Shown piece after piece: positions 16,606 through 25,787 of a DNA stretch of 60,199 nucleotides. Position numbers and translations under genes: made by a program. Numbering within the stretch: position 1 is the stretch's first letter; every line of letters starts with the position of its first letter. The notes beneath the pieces are model-generated. The model saw only the letters and a list, made by a program, of their open reading frames with translations, did not search any database and was not told the origin of the DNA. The stretch is taken from positions 1-60,199 of the forward strand of contig WTFV01000049.1 of assembly GCA_011523845.1 (NCBI GenBank). Direction: 5' to 3'. The stretch comes from Acidobacteriota bacterium. Lineage in GTDB: Bacteria; Acidobacteriota; Vicinamibacteria; Vicinamibacterales; UBA8438.

Positions 16606-18780
16606 CTACCCCGCCGCGATCAACTGACTGTAGGGGCCCGGGACCGCCTTCATCTCGTCGTGCGTACCGCGCTGAACGACGCGCCCGCGCTCGAGCACGA
16701 CGATCTCGTCGCAGTCCCGGATCGTGCTCAGGCGATGGGCCACGATGAGACAGGTGCAGCCCCGCCGGCGCAGGTTGTCGTCAATCAGCGCCTCGGTCGT
16801 GGGATCGAGCGCGCTGGTCGCTTCATCGAGCACCAGCAGGACCGGATTCGTGACCAGCGCCCGGGCGATCTCGAGCCGCTGACGCTGACCGCCGCTGAAG
16901 TTGCGCCCGCCTTCCTCGACCCGACTGCGATAGTGCCCGGGGCGGGACGAGATCTCGTCGTGCATGCAGGCGTCGCTCGCCGCCCGCACCATGTCCGCTT
17001 CCTCTACTGTCGTGTCCCAGAGCGCCAGGTTGTCGCAGACGGTGCCCTCGAAGAGAGAGACCTCCTGGTCCACCACGGCGAACGAGGTCGTCATCACCCG
17101 GGCGGACCAGTCGCGACGGGGACGACCGTCGAACAGCACCTCTCCGCTCCACGGCTCGTACAGTCCGCAGACCAGTCTGGCAATCGTCGTCTTGCCGCTG
17201 CCGGAACCGCCTACCAGAGCGACCCGGCTGCCGGGACGCAGCGAAAGGTTGAAGTTCTCGACCAGGGGCGGATCGAGCGGGCTGTAGCCGAAGGTGACGT
17301 CGCGCAGTTCGAGGTACCCCGACAGTCGTGCACGAGAGTCGGCCGGGCAGTCTCTCTCGCCGCGGGTCGCCGTTTCGTTCGCGGGCGCCGACAACACGTC
17401 GTCGAGCCTGGCGATGTCCCCCTGCACCTCCTGCAGCGTGCTTCCCAGGTCGACCATCCTGTTGACCGGGGTGATGAACCCCAGCATGAGCGCCTGGAAG
17501 GCCGCCAGCATTCCCATGCTGACCGCCCCGTCCATCACCCGCAATCCGCCGATGCCCAGAATCAACGCCGTGCTTGCCGGCATGAGGAAGCGCGGTACCG
17601 CGGACAGCATCTCGGTTTCCACCTTGAGGCGCTGCTCCGTACCGACCGCCCTGGCCTGGTAGCCCGACCACCTTGCGAAGAAGTCCGACTCGGCCCCCAT
17701 CGCCTTGAGCGTCTCGATACCCTGCAGACCTGCCATCGCCGTGCCGAGCAGGCGTCCCTGCTCGTGGAGCAACTGCTGGTTCAGATGTACGCGTTTCGCG
17801 GAGAAGTACTTGAGGGCAAGGACGTTGAGCCCCGCCGTGCCGATGGCGACGGTGCTGAGCGCGCGGTCGTACTGCCACATGAACGCGGCATAGAAGACCG
17901 CCATGCAGGTGCTGACGAGCGCGCCGGCCAGCTCGCCCGACAACAGGCGCGCGACGCGATCGTTGATTGCCACGCGGGAACCGATGTCCCCGGCGAAGCG
18001 CTGCGAGAAGAAGCGCATCGGCAGGTGCAGGACGTGCCACAGGAACCGGCTGGAGGTGGTGACCGCGAAGCGGGTCTCGAGTCGGAGGAGATAGTGGTGT
18101 TGCAGCCACGTCAACGCACCGATCACGGCAACGGTCAGCCCCATCGCGAGGAAGAGCGGCTTCATCAGATCCGCCGCCCGCCGTACCAGCACGTCGTCGA
18201 CGAAGACGCGGGAGAACGTCGGCACGACGAGACCGGGCACCACCAGCAGGAGACCGGCCCCGACCACGTAGGCGAGCGCCGCGTACGACCGCGCCAGCCT
18301 GGGGCGCAGCGAGGACAGGAGTCGCCGCCGAACCCCGCCGCGCTCGAAGTCGGGGGACGGCTCGAACGTCAGCACCACGCCGGTAAACGCTTCGTCGAAG
18401 TCGCGGTAGGACACTACCCGCGGTCCCGTCGCGGGATCGTTGAGAAAGACGCGCCCCCGTCGGATCCCCTCCAGCACGACGAAGTGGTTGAAGTTCCAAT
18501 GGACCACCATGGGCAGCGGCAGGTCCCCCAGCGCCGACGGCTCCCGCCGGTAACCCCGGGCAACCAGCCCGTAGCACCGGGCGCCCTTCAGCAGGTTGCT
18601 CGCCTTGCTCCCGTCGCGCGAGACGCCGCATGCCACGCGAAGCTCTTCGAGAGGCACGAAGCGTCCGAAATGGGCCAGAACCATGGCCAACGCCGCCGCC
18701 CCGCATTCGACTGCCTCCATCTGCAGCACGGTCGGCACGCGCGCGCGACGCTCCCGCCGGTGGCCCAGCAGCTTCACCAT
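16606..18780 (-). CDS. NHLM-type peptidase-containing ABC exporter (C39 domain)
   Basis: This 724-residue ABC exporter has an N-terminal C39 double-glycine leader peptidase. Catalytic Cys26 is in LQMEAVECGAAALAM with the oxyanion Gln20. His99 is in MVVHWNFNHFVVLEG and Asp115 in VFLNDPATG. Transmembrane helices run from about 165 to 450. The ATPase domain has Walker A VGGSGSGKTTIARLVCGL, signature NFSGGQRQRLEIARAL and Walker B LLVLDEATSALD. All catalytic residues are present. It should cut the NHLP precursor after Gly-Gly and export the mature peptide. It lies 6 bases after the HlyD gene and 17 bases before the second ABC gene. Confidence 0.92.
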   Translation of the reverse strand: MVKLLGHRRERRARVPTVLQMEAVECGAAALAMVLAHFGRFVPLEELRVACGVSRDGSKASNLLKGARCYGLVARGYRREPSALGDLPLPMVVHWNFNHFVVLEGIRRGRVFLNDPATGPRVVSYRDFDEAFTGVVLTFEPSPDFERGGVRRRLLSSLRPRLARSYAALAYVVGAGLLLVVPGLVVPTFSRVFVDDVLVRRAADLMKPLFLAMGLTVAVIGALTWLQHHYLLRLETRFAVTTSSRFLWHVLHLPMRFFSQRFAGDIGSRVAINDRVARLLSGELAGALVSTCMAVFYAAFMWQYDRALSTVAIGTAGLNVLALKYFSAKRVHLNQQLLHEQGRLLGTAMAGLQGIETLKAMGAESDFFARWSGYQARAVGTEQRLKVETEMLSAVPRFLMPASTALILGIGGLRVMDGAVSMGMLAAFQALMLGFITPVNRMVDLGSTLQEVQGDIARLDDVLSAPANETATRGERDCPADSRARLSGYLELRDVTFGYSPLDPPLVENFNLSLRPGSRVALVGGSGSGKTTIARLVCGLYEPWSGEVLFDGRPRRDWSARVMTTSFAVVDQEVSLFEGTVCDNLALWDTTVEEADMVRAASDACMHDEISSRPGHYRSRVEEGGRNFSGGQRQRLEIARALVTNPVLLVLDEATSALDPTTEALIDDNLRRRGCTCLIVAHRLSTIRDCDEIVVLERGRVVQRGTHDEMKAVPGPYSQLIAAG

Positions 18781-18786
18781 GGACTC

Positions 18787-20049
18787 CTAGACGCCGAGCT
18801 GCTCGCGCAGCATCGGGATCACCATCTCGAAGGGGCGGCGGCGTTCGACCGTGATGCGGGCGATGCACAGCGTCCCGGTGAGGACGTCGTCAGGGGGGCC
18901 CGCCGAGGAAGACCACTTGTAGCCGCTGACCGTCGCCGGATCCAGTTGCAGATCCGCACGGACTTCGTAGGGCGCGTCGCCTCGTGACAGTGCGGCGACG
19001 AGCTCCGGATTGCGCAGCGTGCGCTGGATCGCTCGCGACGTCGTCGGGAAGTCCGAGACGTAGGTGACGGTCCCGAGCATGTAGCCGTGCTCTTCCGGCG
19101 CCACCGACGCGGGCGCGATTCTCACTTCCATGCCCGCGCGAATCCGCTTGCCGTGCTCGGATGAGACGTAGATGACCGCCTCGAGCCCCTGGACCGTGCG
19201 TCCGGTCCGATCCAGACGCAGCAACGGCTCGCCGGGCGTCACCATGTCCCCCCGTTCGATCATGATCTCGATGATGCGGCCCGTGAAGGTCGACACGATC
19301 TCGGACAGGTCTTTCAACTCCCGTTCGAGCTGCTCCAGCTCCACCATGGCGCTGGCGACCTGATGGTCGGTCGCCTGCAGGGTCCGCGCGTTCCGGGCTT
19401 CCATCGTCAGCCGCTCGAGACGAAGCGCGGCCAGTTGCTCCCGGTGCGCCCGCAGCCGCTCCTCCGTCGCGTGCATCTGCTGCCGGCTGCCGAGCACGGT
19501 CTGTCTCGTCAGACGGCCCTGGTCGACGAGCCGCTGCTGCACCGCAACCCGCTCCCGCTGCCAGCGCAGGCTGTCGAGCACGGCGGCAATGGACTGTTCG
19601 AGTCCGTCGCGCCGCTGGCTCAGTTGCGCGAGCTGCAAGGCGACTTCTTCCTCCGTGTGCGTGGCAGTAAGGCGCTGCTCGACGCGAAGGTTCTCCAGCA
19701 GTAGGCGTACCTGTCGAATCCGATTGAGAACCTCCGGCTGTGCGACGCGCGCAACCACCTGCCCCTCGCGAACGACGTCACCGACGTTGACCGCGACGTC
19801 GGTGATGCGTCCGCCCGCGCTCGCCGCGATCTCGAGCACGCCGCCGCTCTTGAGAAGGATGCCCTGGCCGGCGACCCTGGAGGGGATGCTCCCTTCGAAC
19901 CCCCAAAGCACCGCCGATCCCACCAGGAAACCGAACCCGACCAGGGCAATCCATCCGCGTGGCTGCGTCACCTGCAGCAGCCTGTCCAGTTGCTCGGGCG
20001 AGGCGAACCGATCCAGTGACGCTTTCCGAAATACACCGCTGGCCTTCAT
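18787..20049 (-). CDS. HlyD-type periplasmic adaptor of NHLM peptide exporter
   Basis: This 420-residue membrane-fusion protein links the inner-membrane ABC exporter to the TolC channel. One transmembrane helix (WIALVGFGFLVGSAVLWGF, about residues 33-52) is near the N-terminus. A first biotinyl-lipoyl half (AGGRITDVAVNVGDVVREGQ) follows, then a long coiled-coil hairpin (about 125-260) and the second lipoyl half with GRIIEIMIERGDMVTPGEPL. The beta-barrel region contains VIYVSSEHGKRIRAGMEVRI. The N-terminus overlaps the tolC-like gene by 4 bases. It matches the NHLM bacteriocin secretion protein type in size and neighbourhood. Confidence 0.87.
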   Translation of the reverse strand: MKASGVFRKASLDRFASPEQLDRLLQVTQPRGWIALVGFGFLVGSAVLWGFEGSIPSRVAGQGILLKSGGVLEIAASAGGRITDVAVNVGDVVREGQVVARVAQPEVLNRIRQVRLLLENLRVEQRLTATHTEEEVALQLAQLSQRRDGLEQSIAAVLDSLRWQRERVAVQQRLVDQGRLTRQTVLGSRQQMHATEERLRAHREQLAALRLERLTMEARNARTLQATDHQVASAMVELEQLERELKDLSEIVSTFTGRIIEIMIERGDMVTPGEPLLRLDRTGRTVQGLEAVIYVSSEHGKRIRAGMEVRIAPASVAPEEHGYMLGTVTYVSDFPTTSRAIQRTLRNPELVAALSRGDAPYEVRADLQLDPATVSGYKWSSSAGPPDDVLTGTLCIARITVERRRPFEMVIPMLREQLGV

Positions 20050-21587
20050 GACTCGCGCTCCTCGAGAACGAACGAAGTAAGCCGGTTCGGGTCGGCCGAG
20101 ACGCGGCCGCCGGTGACGTCGAGCAGGCTACCGGTCTCGAATCGCAGCCTCACCAGCGCCCCGGCCAGACGCAGGCGGGCGTCCGTCGAACGCAAGCGGG
20201 CGTTCGTCAGCGAGTCCTCGGCCAGAATCGCGTCGAACAGGGTCCCGAGGCCCAGCCGGAACTTTTCCTGCTCCGTGCGCACGGAACGCTCGGACAGCCG
20301 TACCGATTCATCCGCCGTCCGTGCTTCCCGCGCCGCGTTGTCGCAGGCCTCGATGGCGACCAGCACGTTGGCCTCGATCCGGCGGGACAGATCGTCGACG
20401 GCCACGACGGCCGTCCGGTACCGTGCCGCCCTGCCGAGCGCCGTTCCCCGCACGGCCCGATTCGTGGCCGCCGGCTCGTACTCGATCCGAAGCAGGCTGC
20501 TCACCCCGCCGGCGCCCGGGCCGAACCAAGCGTCCGGCGCGGAAGCCGCCATCCTTGCGACACTCGTGTATCCGACCCGGGTCACGATGTCCCAGCGCGA
20601 GCGCACCTCCCGGAGCGCCCCTTCCCACGCCAGTCGCGCTCCGTCGCGGCGCGTCCTCAGGGCGGCGAGATCGCGCCGCGCGGCCAGCGCCGTGCGCACG
20701 GCCGCCGCCCGCGCCGCCGCTCCCGCCGCGGACCCGTGCTCGCCCGTTGCATCGGGAAACCCGGTCAACGGCGGGCCAAGCGTCGGGATGCTCCCGGCCG
20801 GCAGACCCATGGCGATCCCCAGGGCGTACTTCGCATCCAGCAGCGTCTGCCGGGCCACGGTGACCGCGGTCAGCTTCTGCGCCCGATTGCTCGCCACGAG
20901 GTCCAGATCGGAAGCGGGCCGTTCATCCGCCCGAATCAGGACCCGGGTCTCCTCGACGAGCCGCTGCGCCCGGTCGGCGGACGCGACGTACGTCCGCAGC
21001 CTCCCGTGCGCGGCGAGGTAGCGCCAGTACGCCAGCACGGCGTCGTGCACGGCGCGCGCGACGATGTGGTCACGTTCGAGCCGGCTGGCGGCGACAGACT
21101 CCAGCGCGGCGCGCTCCCCGCCGGACGCCGCGCTTCCGCCGCGCCCCCCCACGAGCGGTACGCGTACGGAAACAGAGGCGTCGATTCGGGCGGCCGGCAG
21201 CCCGAACGTGCTGCCCCGGTTGTGGCCGAGGGACAGCTCCGACGACACGACCAGCCCCGAGCGGAAGCTCTTGATGGCCGAGGTCCTCGTCTCGATGGTC
21301 TCGGTCGCCGGAACGCCGTCTCGAGCGCTCGCCAGCGAAAGGCTCTCCCGTGCCCGTTGCAGCATCGTGCGAACCTCGAGGTCGAAGGGGCTCGCGGCCA
21401 GGAGAAGGTTGCCGGCCTCGGCTTCGACGGCCAGACGCGCCTGTTCTATGTCCGGACTGCCGGCCAGGACGGTCGACACGACGTCCGCGACCCCGACCCC
21501 GCCGGCGAAGCGGATCTGGGCCTGCGCTCCCACCGTCAGCGCCAGCAGAACGGCCGGTGCGACCACTGTGGCAGCCTTCGCTCGCAT
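20046..21587 (-). CDS. TolC-family outer-membrane channel of the RiPP exporter
   Basis: This is about a 513-residue TolC-like outer membrane factor. A signal peptide (MRAKAATVVAPAVLLALTVG, cut after AQA) is followed by the long paired helices of the family (SPDIEQARLAVEAEAGNLLL; RRIEANVLVAIEACDNAARE; EKFRLGLGTLFDAILAEDSL). It is the first gene of the leftward operon. It is coupled by a 4-base overlap to the HlyD gene, so the locus encodes a full three-part export line across both membranes. I chose the ATG that opens into the signal peptide; another ATG 13 codons upstream (21626) is possible. Confidence 0.85.
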   Translation of the reverse strand: MRAKAATVVAPAVLLALTVGAQAQIRFAGGVGVADVVSTVLAGSPDIEQARLAVEAEAGNLLLAASPFDLEVRTMLQRARESLSLASARDGVPATETIETRTSAIKSFRSGLVVSSELSLGHNRGSTFGLPAARIDASVSVRVPLVGGRGGSAASGGERAALESVAASRLERDHIVARAVHDAVLAYWRYLAAHGRLRTYVASADRAQRLVEETRVLIRADERPASDLDLVASNRAQKLTAVTVARQTLLDAKYALGIAMGLPAGSIPTLGPPLTGFPDATGEHGSAAGAAARAAAVRTALAARRDLAALRTRRDGARLAWEGALREVRSRWDIVTRVGYTSVARMAASAPDAWFGPGAGGVSSLLRIEYEPAATNRAVRGTALGRAARYRTAVVAVDDLSRRIEANVLVAIEACDNAAREARTADESVRLSERSVRTEQEKFRLGLGTLFDAILAEDSLTNARLRSTDARLRLAGALVRLRFETGSLLDVTGGRVSADPNRLTSFVLEERES

Positions 21588-22241
21588 GTGCTCTCGTCGC
21601 AGTCGCCAGGACACGGTTCGACGCATGTCCGAGTCGAATACAAACCGCGTGCCAGCGGCGAAGCCGGCGCGGCCTCCCGGAATCGGGCAGCCCGGCGAAT
21701 CGGACTACACGTGTCGACGGGGCCGAGACACGGCCCGAGGTGTGCGGAAGAAGCGCCACCGCTCGATCGCCCAGCCCTGCCGCAGGGCGCCCCCGCGGCA
21801 CGTCGGACGCGCGAAGGCAACGGGGGTTGACGACTGCGGCGCGGCCGGCCAGCCCACCGCCGGCCGCCGTCGAGCGGCGTTCTCTTCGAATCGCCGGCGG
21901 CCGGCGCGGCCGCGTTCGGGTCCACACCGGTCACGCCGGACGACACGGCGGTTGCCGGTTCGGCAGAGCGAAGCGGGCCGCGGCATTACGGGGGTGCAGT
22001 CGCGGCCAGCCGCACTTCGCGGGCCAGGGGTCGCCGCCTGGAGGACAACCTGGATTGACCGGCGCACCCGCAATCCGAAGTCCGCGGCATCCGCCGTCGA
22101 CCCGGCGCCCTTCCTGCAACGACCGCCGGATGCCGATCTCCGGGCATGGCACGCGGCTTGCTGCGACCGAGGCTGTGGAGGGGGACGCGCGTTGGGTGCG
22201 TCCCTTCGATGTCCCAATCACACCGCGCAGGAGGCAGAAGA
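21588..22241. other. divergent intergenic region of the RiPP locus
   Basis: These 654 bases between the leftward export operon and the rightward precursor/synthetase operon hold no gene I can support. The open frames here look like shadows with no ribosome-binding site or family likeness. Both operons must be driven from here, so promoters and any regulator sites should lie inside it. I see isolated TTGAC hexamers (for example near 21828 and 22056) but no convincing -10 partner. A clear SD (AGGAGG) lies just before the precursor start. Confidence 0.5.
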
Positions 22242-22544
22242 ATGACGAGCACCAACGATCAGGCGAGAGTGCAGGAGGTCCTGGCCCGCAGCGCCGTGGA
22301 CGGCGAGTTCCGCGCCGGTCTGCTGACCGACCCGCGAACCACCCTGGAGCAGGCGGCCGGCAAGCCGCTCCCCGAAAACCTGCGAGTCAAGTTCATCGAG
22401 AAGGACTCCGACTGCGACGCGATGTTCGTCCTGCCGGATCCGGTCGCCACCGACGAGCTGACCCCCGAGCAGCTCGAAGCGGTGGCGGGGGGCTGCTTCG
22501 ACATCGAGATCGGCGACATCACCATCTGCTGGGAAACGGCGTAG
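22242..22544 (+). CDS. NHLP-leader lanthipeptide precursor
   Basis: This 100-residue precursor has a nitrile-hydratase-like leader (residues 1-84) ending in ELTPEQLEAVAGG. The 16-residue core is CFDIEIGDITICWETA. The core has two Cys (positions 1 and 12) and two Thr (10 and 15) and no Ser, exactly enough for two methyllanthionine rings. It is acidic (net charge strongly negative) and hydrophobic in the middle. An AGGAGG lies about 8 bases before the ATG. The LanM gene follows after 73 bases, and the C39 exporter lies on the other side of the promoter region. The NHLP call is firm; ring number and pattern are inferred. Confidence 0.92.
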   Translation: MTSTNDQARVQEVLARSAVDGEFRAGLLTDPRTTLEQAAGKPLPENLRVKFIEKDSDCDAMFVLPDPVATDELTPEQLEAVAGGCFDIEIGDITICWETA

Positions 22545-22617
22545 CGGTTTCCGGCAGGAGTCGAGGCAAACGGTGGGGTTCCGACCGCGTGACCTGCGCT
22601 GGATGGTGGAGGAATCG

Positions 22618-25600
22618 ATGACGCTGTCGGAACGCCTCGACGGCAACGTCGTGCCCGGCGGTCCCGGCCGGTCGGCCGGTATCGCCGGGGCACGTTTGCG
22701 CAAGTGGCGCGAGCGGGTCGCCGAGGGGAACGACGCACGGTTCGAGAAGCGCCTGCGCTGGGACGGGCTCGACGTCGAGTCCGCGCTCGGGCTGCTCGGG
22801 CCCGTACGCCTGAAGGAACCGTATCGGCTGCCCGAGTGGGTCGGCCTGCTCGACGCGGCAGCCGCGCCGGAAAAAGACGACGCGCCGTTGGACCACACCC
22901 TCGCTCCCCGGGACGTCTTCGACCCGCACGACCCGCAGGCGTTCGAGGAGCTGCTGTGGCCGCTGATACGGGAGGCGATACGAGGGGCGCTTCCACGCCT
23001 CGGAAGGTGCCGCGACCGGCTCTCGCGCGCGGCGCTCGCCGATCTCGCGCGCGGCCTCCTCGCCAGATTGTGTCGCACGGCAGCCCCCACGCTGGCTGTC
23101 GAGTTCGACGCCTATCGCGCTCTCCGGTCGGGGTGTCTCCGGCTCGACGGGCGCGCGAACCGGAATCGGGAGCATTCGCTCCATCGCAACTTCGTTCGCG
23201 ACATGAGCGGGGAGGGCCTGGCGGGTTGGCTGCTGCGCTACCCCCTGCTCGGCCGGCTGCTGGCCACCTGTTGCCGGCAGTGGATGGCGTCCACCGTCGA
23301 TCTCGTACGCCGCCTGGATCGGGACGCGGGCGCCCTTCACGCGACCTTCGGCTTCGAGGAGCGCTCTCTGGGAATCGCAGGGGTGACGCCCAACCTGTCC
23401 GACCCGCACCGCGACGGACGCACGGTCTGCGCCATCAGGTTCCACTCCGGAGCGAGCGTCGCGTACAAGCCGCGACCGCTCGCTCTCGAGCAGCGTTTCT
23501 CGAACCTGCTCGAGCGTATCGACGGCATGAGTCACGACCTGACGCTGAAACGGCCCAGGGTGCTCGACCGCGGGGATTACGGGTGGATGGAGTGGATCGA
23601 CGCAGTTCCCTGCGCCGACCCCGCCGCGGTCGAACGCTTCTATCGCCGGGCGGGCATGCTGACCTGCCTCGCCCATGTTCTCGGCGCTTCCGATCTCCAT
23701 GCCGCGAACCTGATAGCCTCCGGCGACCACCCCGTTCCCATCGATCTCGAGTGCCTCGTGGGGGCGCCCCTGGCTACCCCCTCTCGCGACGCCGCCGATC
23801 CGGCGCATCTCGCGTCACCGCCGGGAAGCGTATTGCGCACCGGTCTGCCGCCCGCCGCCCGCAGTGGCATCGACGGCGCGTTTCGCATCGGCGGGGGTCT
23901 GGCTGCCTGCGGCGCCCGGCCTGCCGAGGGAGCGCCCGCCGCCGGCCTGAACACCGGCCGGATGGCGTGGCGAGGTCTCGCCGGCGGCCGCGGGTCGGAA
24001 CTGAACGTGCCGCTGCTCGACGGTCGTCGCCGAGTCGCATCGGCCTGCATGGAACCGTTGCTCGATGGTTTTCGGCTGATGTACGGGACGCTCAGCCGGA
24101 ACAGAGGCCGGCTGACGACTGCCGCCGCGGTCCGCCGGCTGGAGCACGAGGATTTCCGTGTCCTGATCCGCGACACCCGCAGCTACGCGGCGCTCCTGGA
24201 CCGCGCGCTGAGGCCACAGAACGTCACATCGGGCCCCGACTGGAGCATCGCGCTGGATGTCCTGGCGGCGCCGGCGCTCGCTGCGGACGAACGCCCCCGT
24301 TGCTGGGCTACTCGAACGGCTGAACGTGTCGAGCTCGAACGGCTCGACGTTCCCCTGTTCTTCGGTCGCCTGGACGACCCGGTCCTCCGATCGTCGTCGG
24401 GCGTCCGCCTGGACGAGCGGCTGGACCCCACGGGCTACGCGGTCTCGATGCGTCTGGGTCTGCTGAATCCCGATGACCTGGAGCAACAGCTCCATCTCCT
24501 GCGCATGTCCTTCGCGATCGCGGAGGTCAAGCGCCGCCACCGGAACCGGCGCGTCCGCGCCGCTCGCCGACCCGATCCGACAGGGATTCGAAGGCGCCTG
24601 CTCGCCGAGGTCGACTCCATCGTCGCACTGCTGAAGCGCCTGGCGGTCGGCGAGGACAGCGCCGCGACCTGGCGCGGGCTCGGCGCACCCGGCGCGGGCT
24701 CGGCCCGGCTCGATCCGCTGGGGTTCGATCTCTTCAGCGGTACGTCCGGCATCGCACTGTTCCTGGCCACGGCCGCCGCGATCACCGGCCGGCGCGACGC
24801 GCGCGACCTGGCGACGCGGGTGTTCGATCCGCTGTGCGAGCGTCTCGGCGACCAACGCCGATTCTCCGCGGAACTTGCGCCCGCAATCGGAATCGGCGGA
24901 GCGGCCGGTCTCGGTGGACTGGTGTACGCCCTGGTCCATGCCGGCCGATCCCTCGGCAGGCCGGACTACCTCGCCGCTGCATCCGCCGCGGCCGACGGCA
25001 TCACTCGAAACGCGATCCGAGCCGACGATGCGCTCGATGTCCTGTCGGGAGCGGCCGGCGCCCTGCTGGGTCTGCTCGCGCTGCACCGCGCAACCGGCAG
25101 CCGATCCTCGCTGCAGACCGCCATCGGGTGCGGGGAGCACATTCTCGACAACCGCACGACCGATCCTGCTACGGGCCTGCGTACCTGGCGCACGGTGCGC
25201 GGTCGGATTGCGACCGGCTTCGCACATGGCCCGAGCGGAATCGGCTGCGCCCTGCATCGACTCGCGAACCTCACGGGCATGGATGGTTTCCGACTGGCCG
25301 CAGCAGAGGGCTGGGAAGCCGAGCAGCGGCAGCTCGCACGTTGCGTCCCGCGATCGGCACGCGGTTCGACCAGCCGTGACGTGGAGACCCGGCCCTGGTC
25401 CTGGTGCAAGGGCGCCGCCGGCATGGGGCTTGCCCGCCTCGATGCGCTCGCGGACGGCAACGTGCGATCCACCATCGAAGGAGCGCTCCGGAGCTTCCCG
25501 AGCCGGGGCGCCGCGGAGGCCGATGGCCTCTGCTGCGGGCGACTGGGAAGGGCGGACTTTCTGATCTCGGCCGGCCTCGGACTGGGACGGCGTGATCTGT

Positions 25601-25782
25601 GCGAGGCCGCCGAGACCCTCTGCAGCGAAACGGTGACCCGGGCTCTCGTGGAGGGCCGCTACGCCACCGGGGCGGACGAAGGCTTCCGTCCCGGCCTCTT
25701 TCAGGGCGCGTCGGGGATCGGCTACGAGCTGCTGCGAGTGCAGGCTCCGACCGCCGTGCCCTCCGTCCTGCTGTGGGAGTAA
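22618..25782 (+). CDS. class II lanthipeptide synthetase LanM (three-Cys zinc type)
   Basis: This is a bifunctional synthetase of about 1054 residues. The N-terminal kinase-like dehydratase domain (DUF4135) has ASVAYKPRPLALEQRFSNLL (nucleotide-binding Lys near 283) and LGASDLHAANLIASGDHPVP, followed by IDLECLVG. It phosphorylates and eliminates Ser/Thr. The LanC-like cyclase starts near residue 700 (FDLFSGTSGIALFLA). It carries FAHGPSGIG with catalytic His870, WCKGAAGMG with zinc Cys930, and GLCCGRLGRAD with Cys972-Cys973. The second CCG cysteine replaces the usual His, as in ProcM-like enzymes. The WCHG motif is WCKG here. I chose the ATG at 22618 because GGAGG lies 5 bases upstream; a GTG at 22573 would add 15 residues. 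It should act on the adjacent NHLP precursor. Confidence 0.92.
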   Translation: MTLSERLDGNVVPGGPGRSAGIAGARLRKWRERVAEGNDARFEKRLRWDGLDVESALGLLGPVRLKEPYRLPEWVGLLDAAAAPEKDDAPLDHTLAPRDVFDPHDPQAFEELLWPLIREAIRGALPRLGRCRDRLSRAALADLARGLLARLCRTAAPTLAVEFDAYRALRSGCLRLDGRANRNREHSLHRNFVRDMSGEGLAGWLLRYPLLGRLLATCCRQWMASTVDLVRRLDRDAGALHATFGFEERSLGIAGVTPNLSDPHRDGRTVCAIRFHSGASVAYKPRPLALEQRFSNLLERIDGMSHDLTLKRPRVLDRGDYGWMEWIDAVPCADPAAVERFYRRAGMLTCLAHVLGASDLHAANLIASGDHPVPIDLECLVGAPLATPSRDAADPAHLASPPGSVLRTGLPPAARSGIDGAFRIGGGLAACGARPAEGAPAAGLNTGRMAWRGLAGGRGSELNVPLLDGRRRVASACMEPLLDGFRLMYGTLSRNRGRLTTAAAVRRLEHEDFRVLIRDTRSYAALLDRALRPQNVTSGPDWSIALDVLAAPALAADERPRCWATRTAERVELERLDVPLFFGRLDDPVLRSSSGVRLDERLDPTGYAVSMRLGLLNPDDLEQQLHLLRMSFAIAEVKRRHRNRRVRAARRPDPTGIRRRLLAEVDSIVALLKRLAVGEDSAATWRGLGAPGAGSARLDPLGFDLFSGTSGIALFLATAAAITGRRDARDLATRVFDPLCERLGDQRRFSAELAPAIGIGGAAGLGGLVYALVHAGRSLGRPDYLAAASAAADGITRNAIRADDALDVLSGAAGALLGLLALHRATGSRSSLQTAIGCGEHILDNRTTDPATGLRTWRTVRGRIATGFAHGPSGIGCALHRLANLTGMDGFRLAAAEGWEAEQRQLARCVPRSARGSTSRDVETRPWSWCKGAAGMGLARLDALADGNVRSTIEGALRSFPSRGAAEADGLCCGRLGRADFLISAGLGLGRRDLCEAAETLCSETVTRALVEGRYATGADEGFRPGLFQGASGIGYELLRVQAPTAVPSVLLWE

Positions 25783-25787
25783 GCCGC

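Noticed and set aside
21350..22240. Open frames across the gap between the tolC-like gene and the precursor
   Set aside because: They lack ribosome-binding sites and recognisable motifs, are rich in Arg/Pro/Ser, and differ in composition from the real proteins around them.
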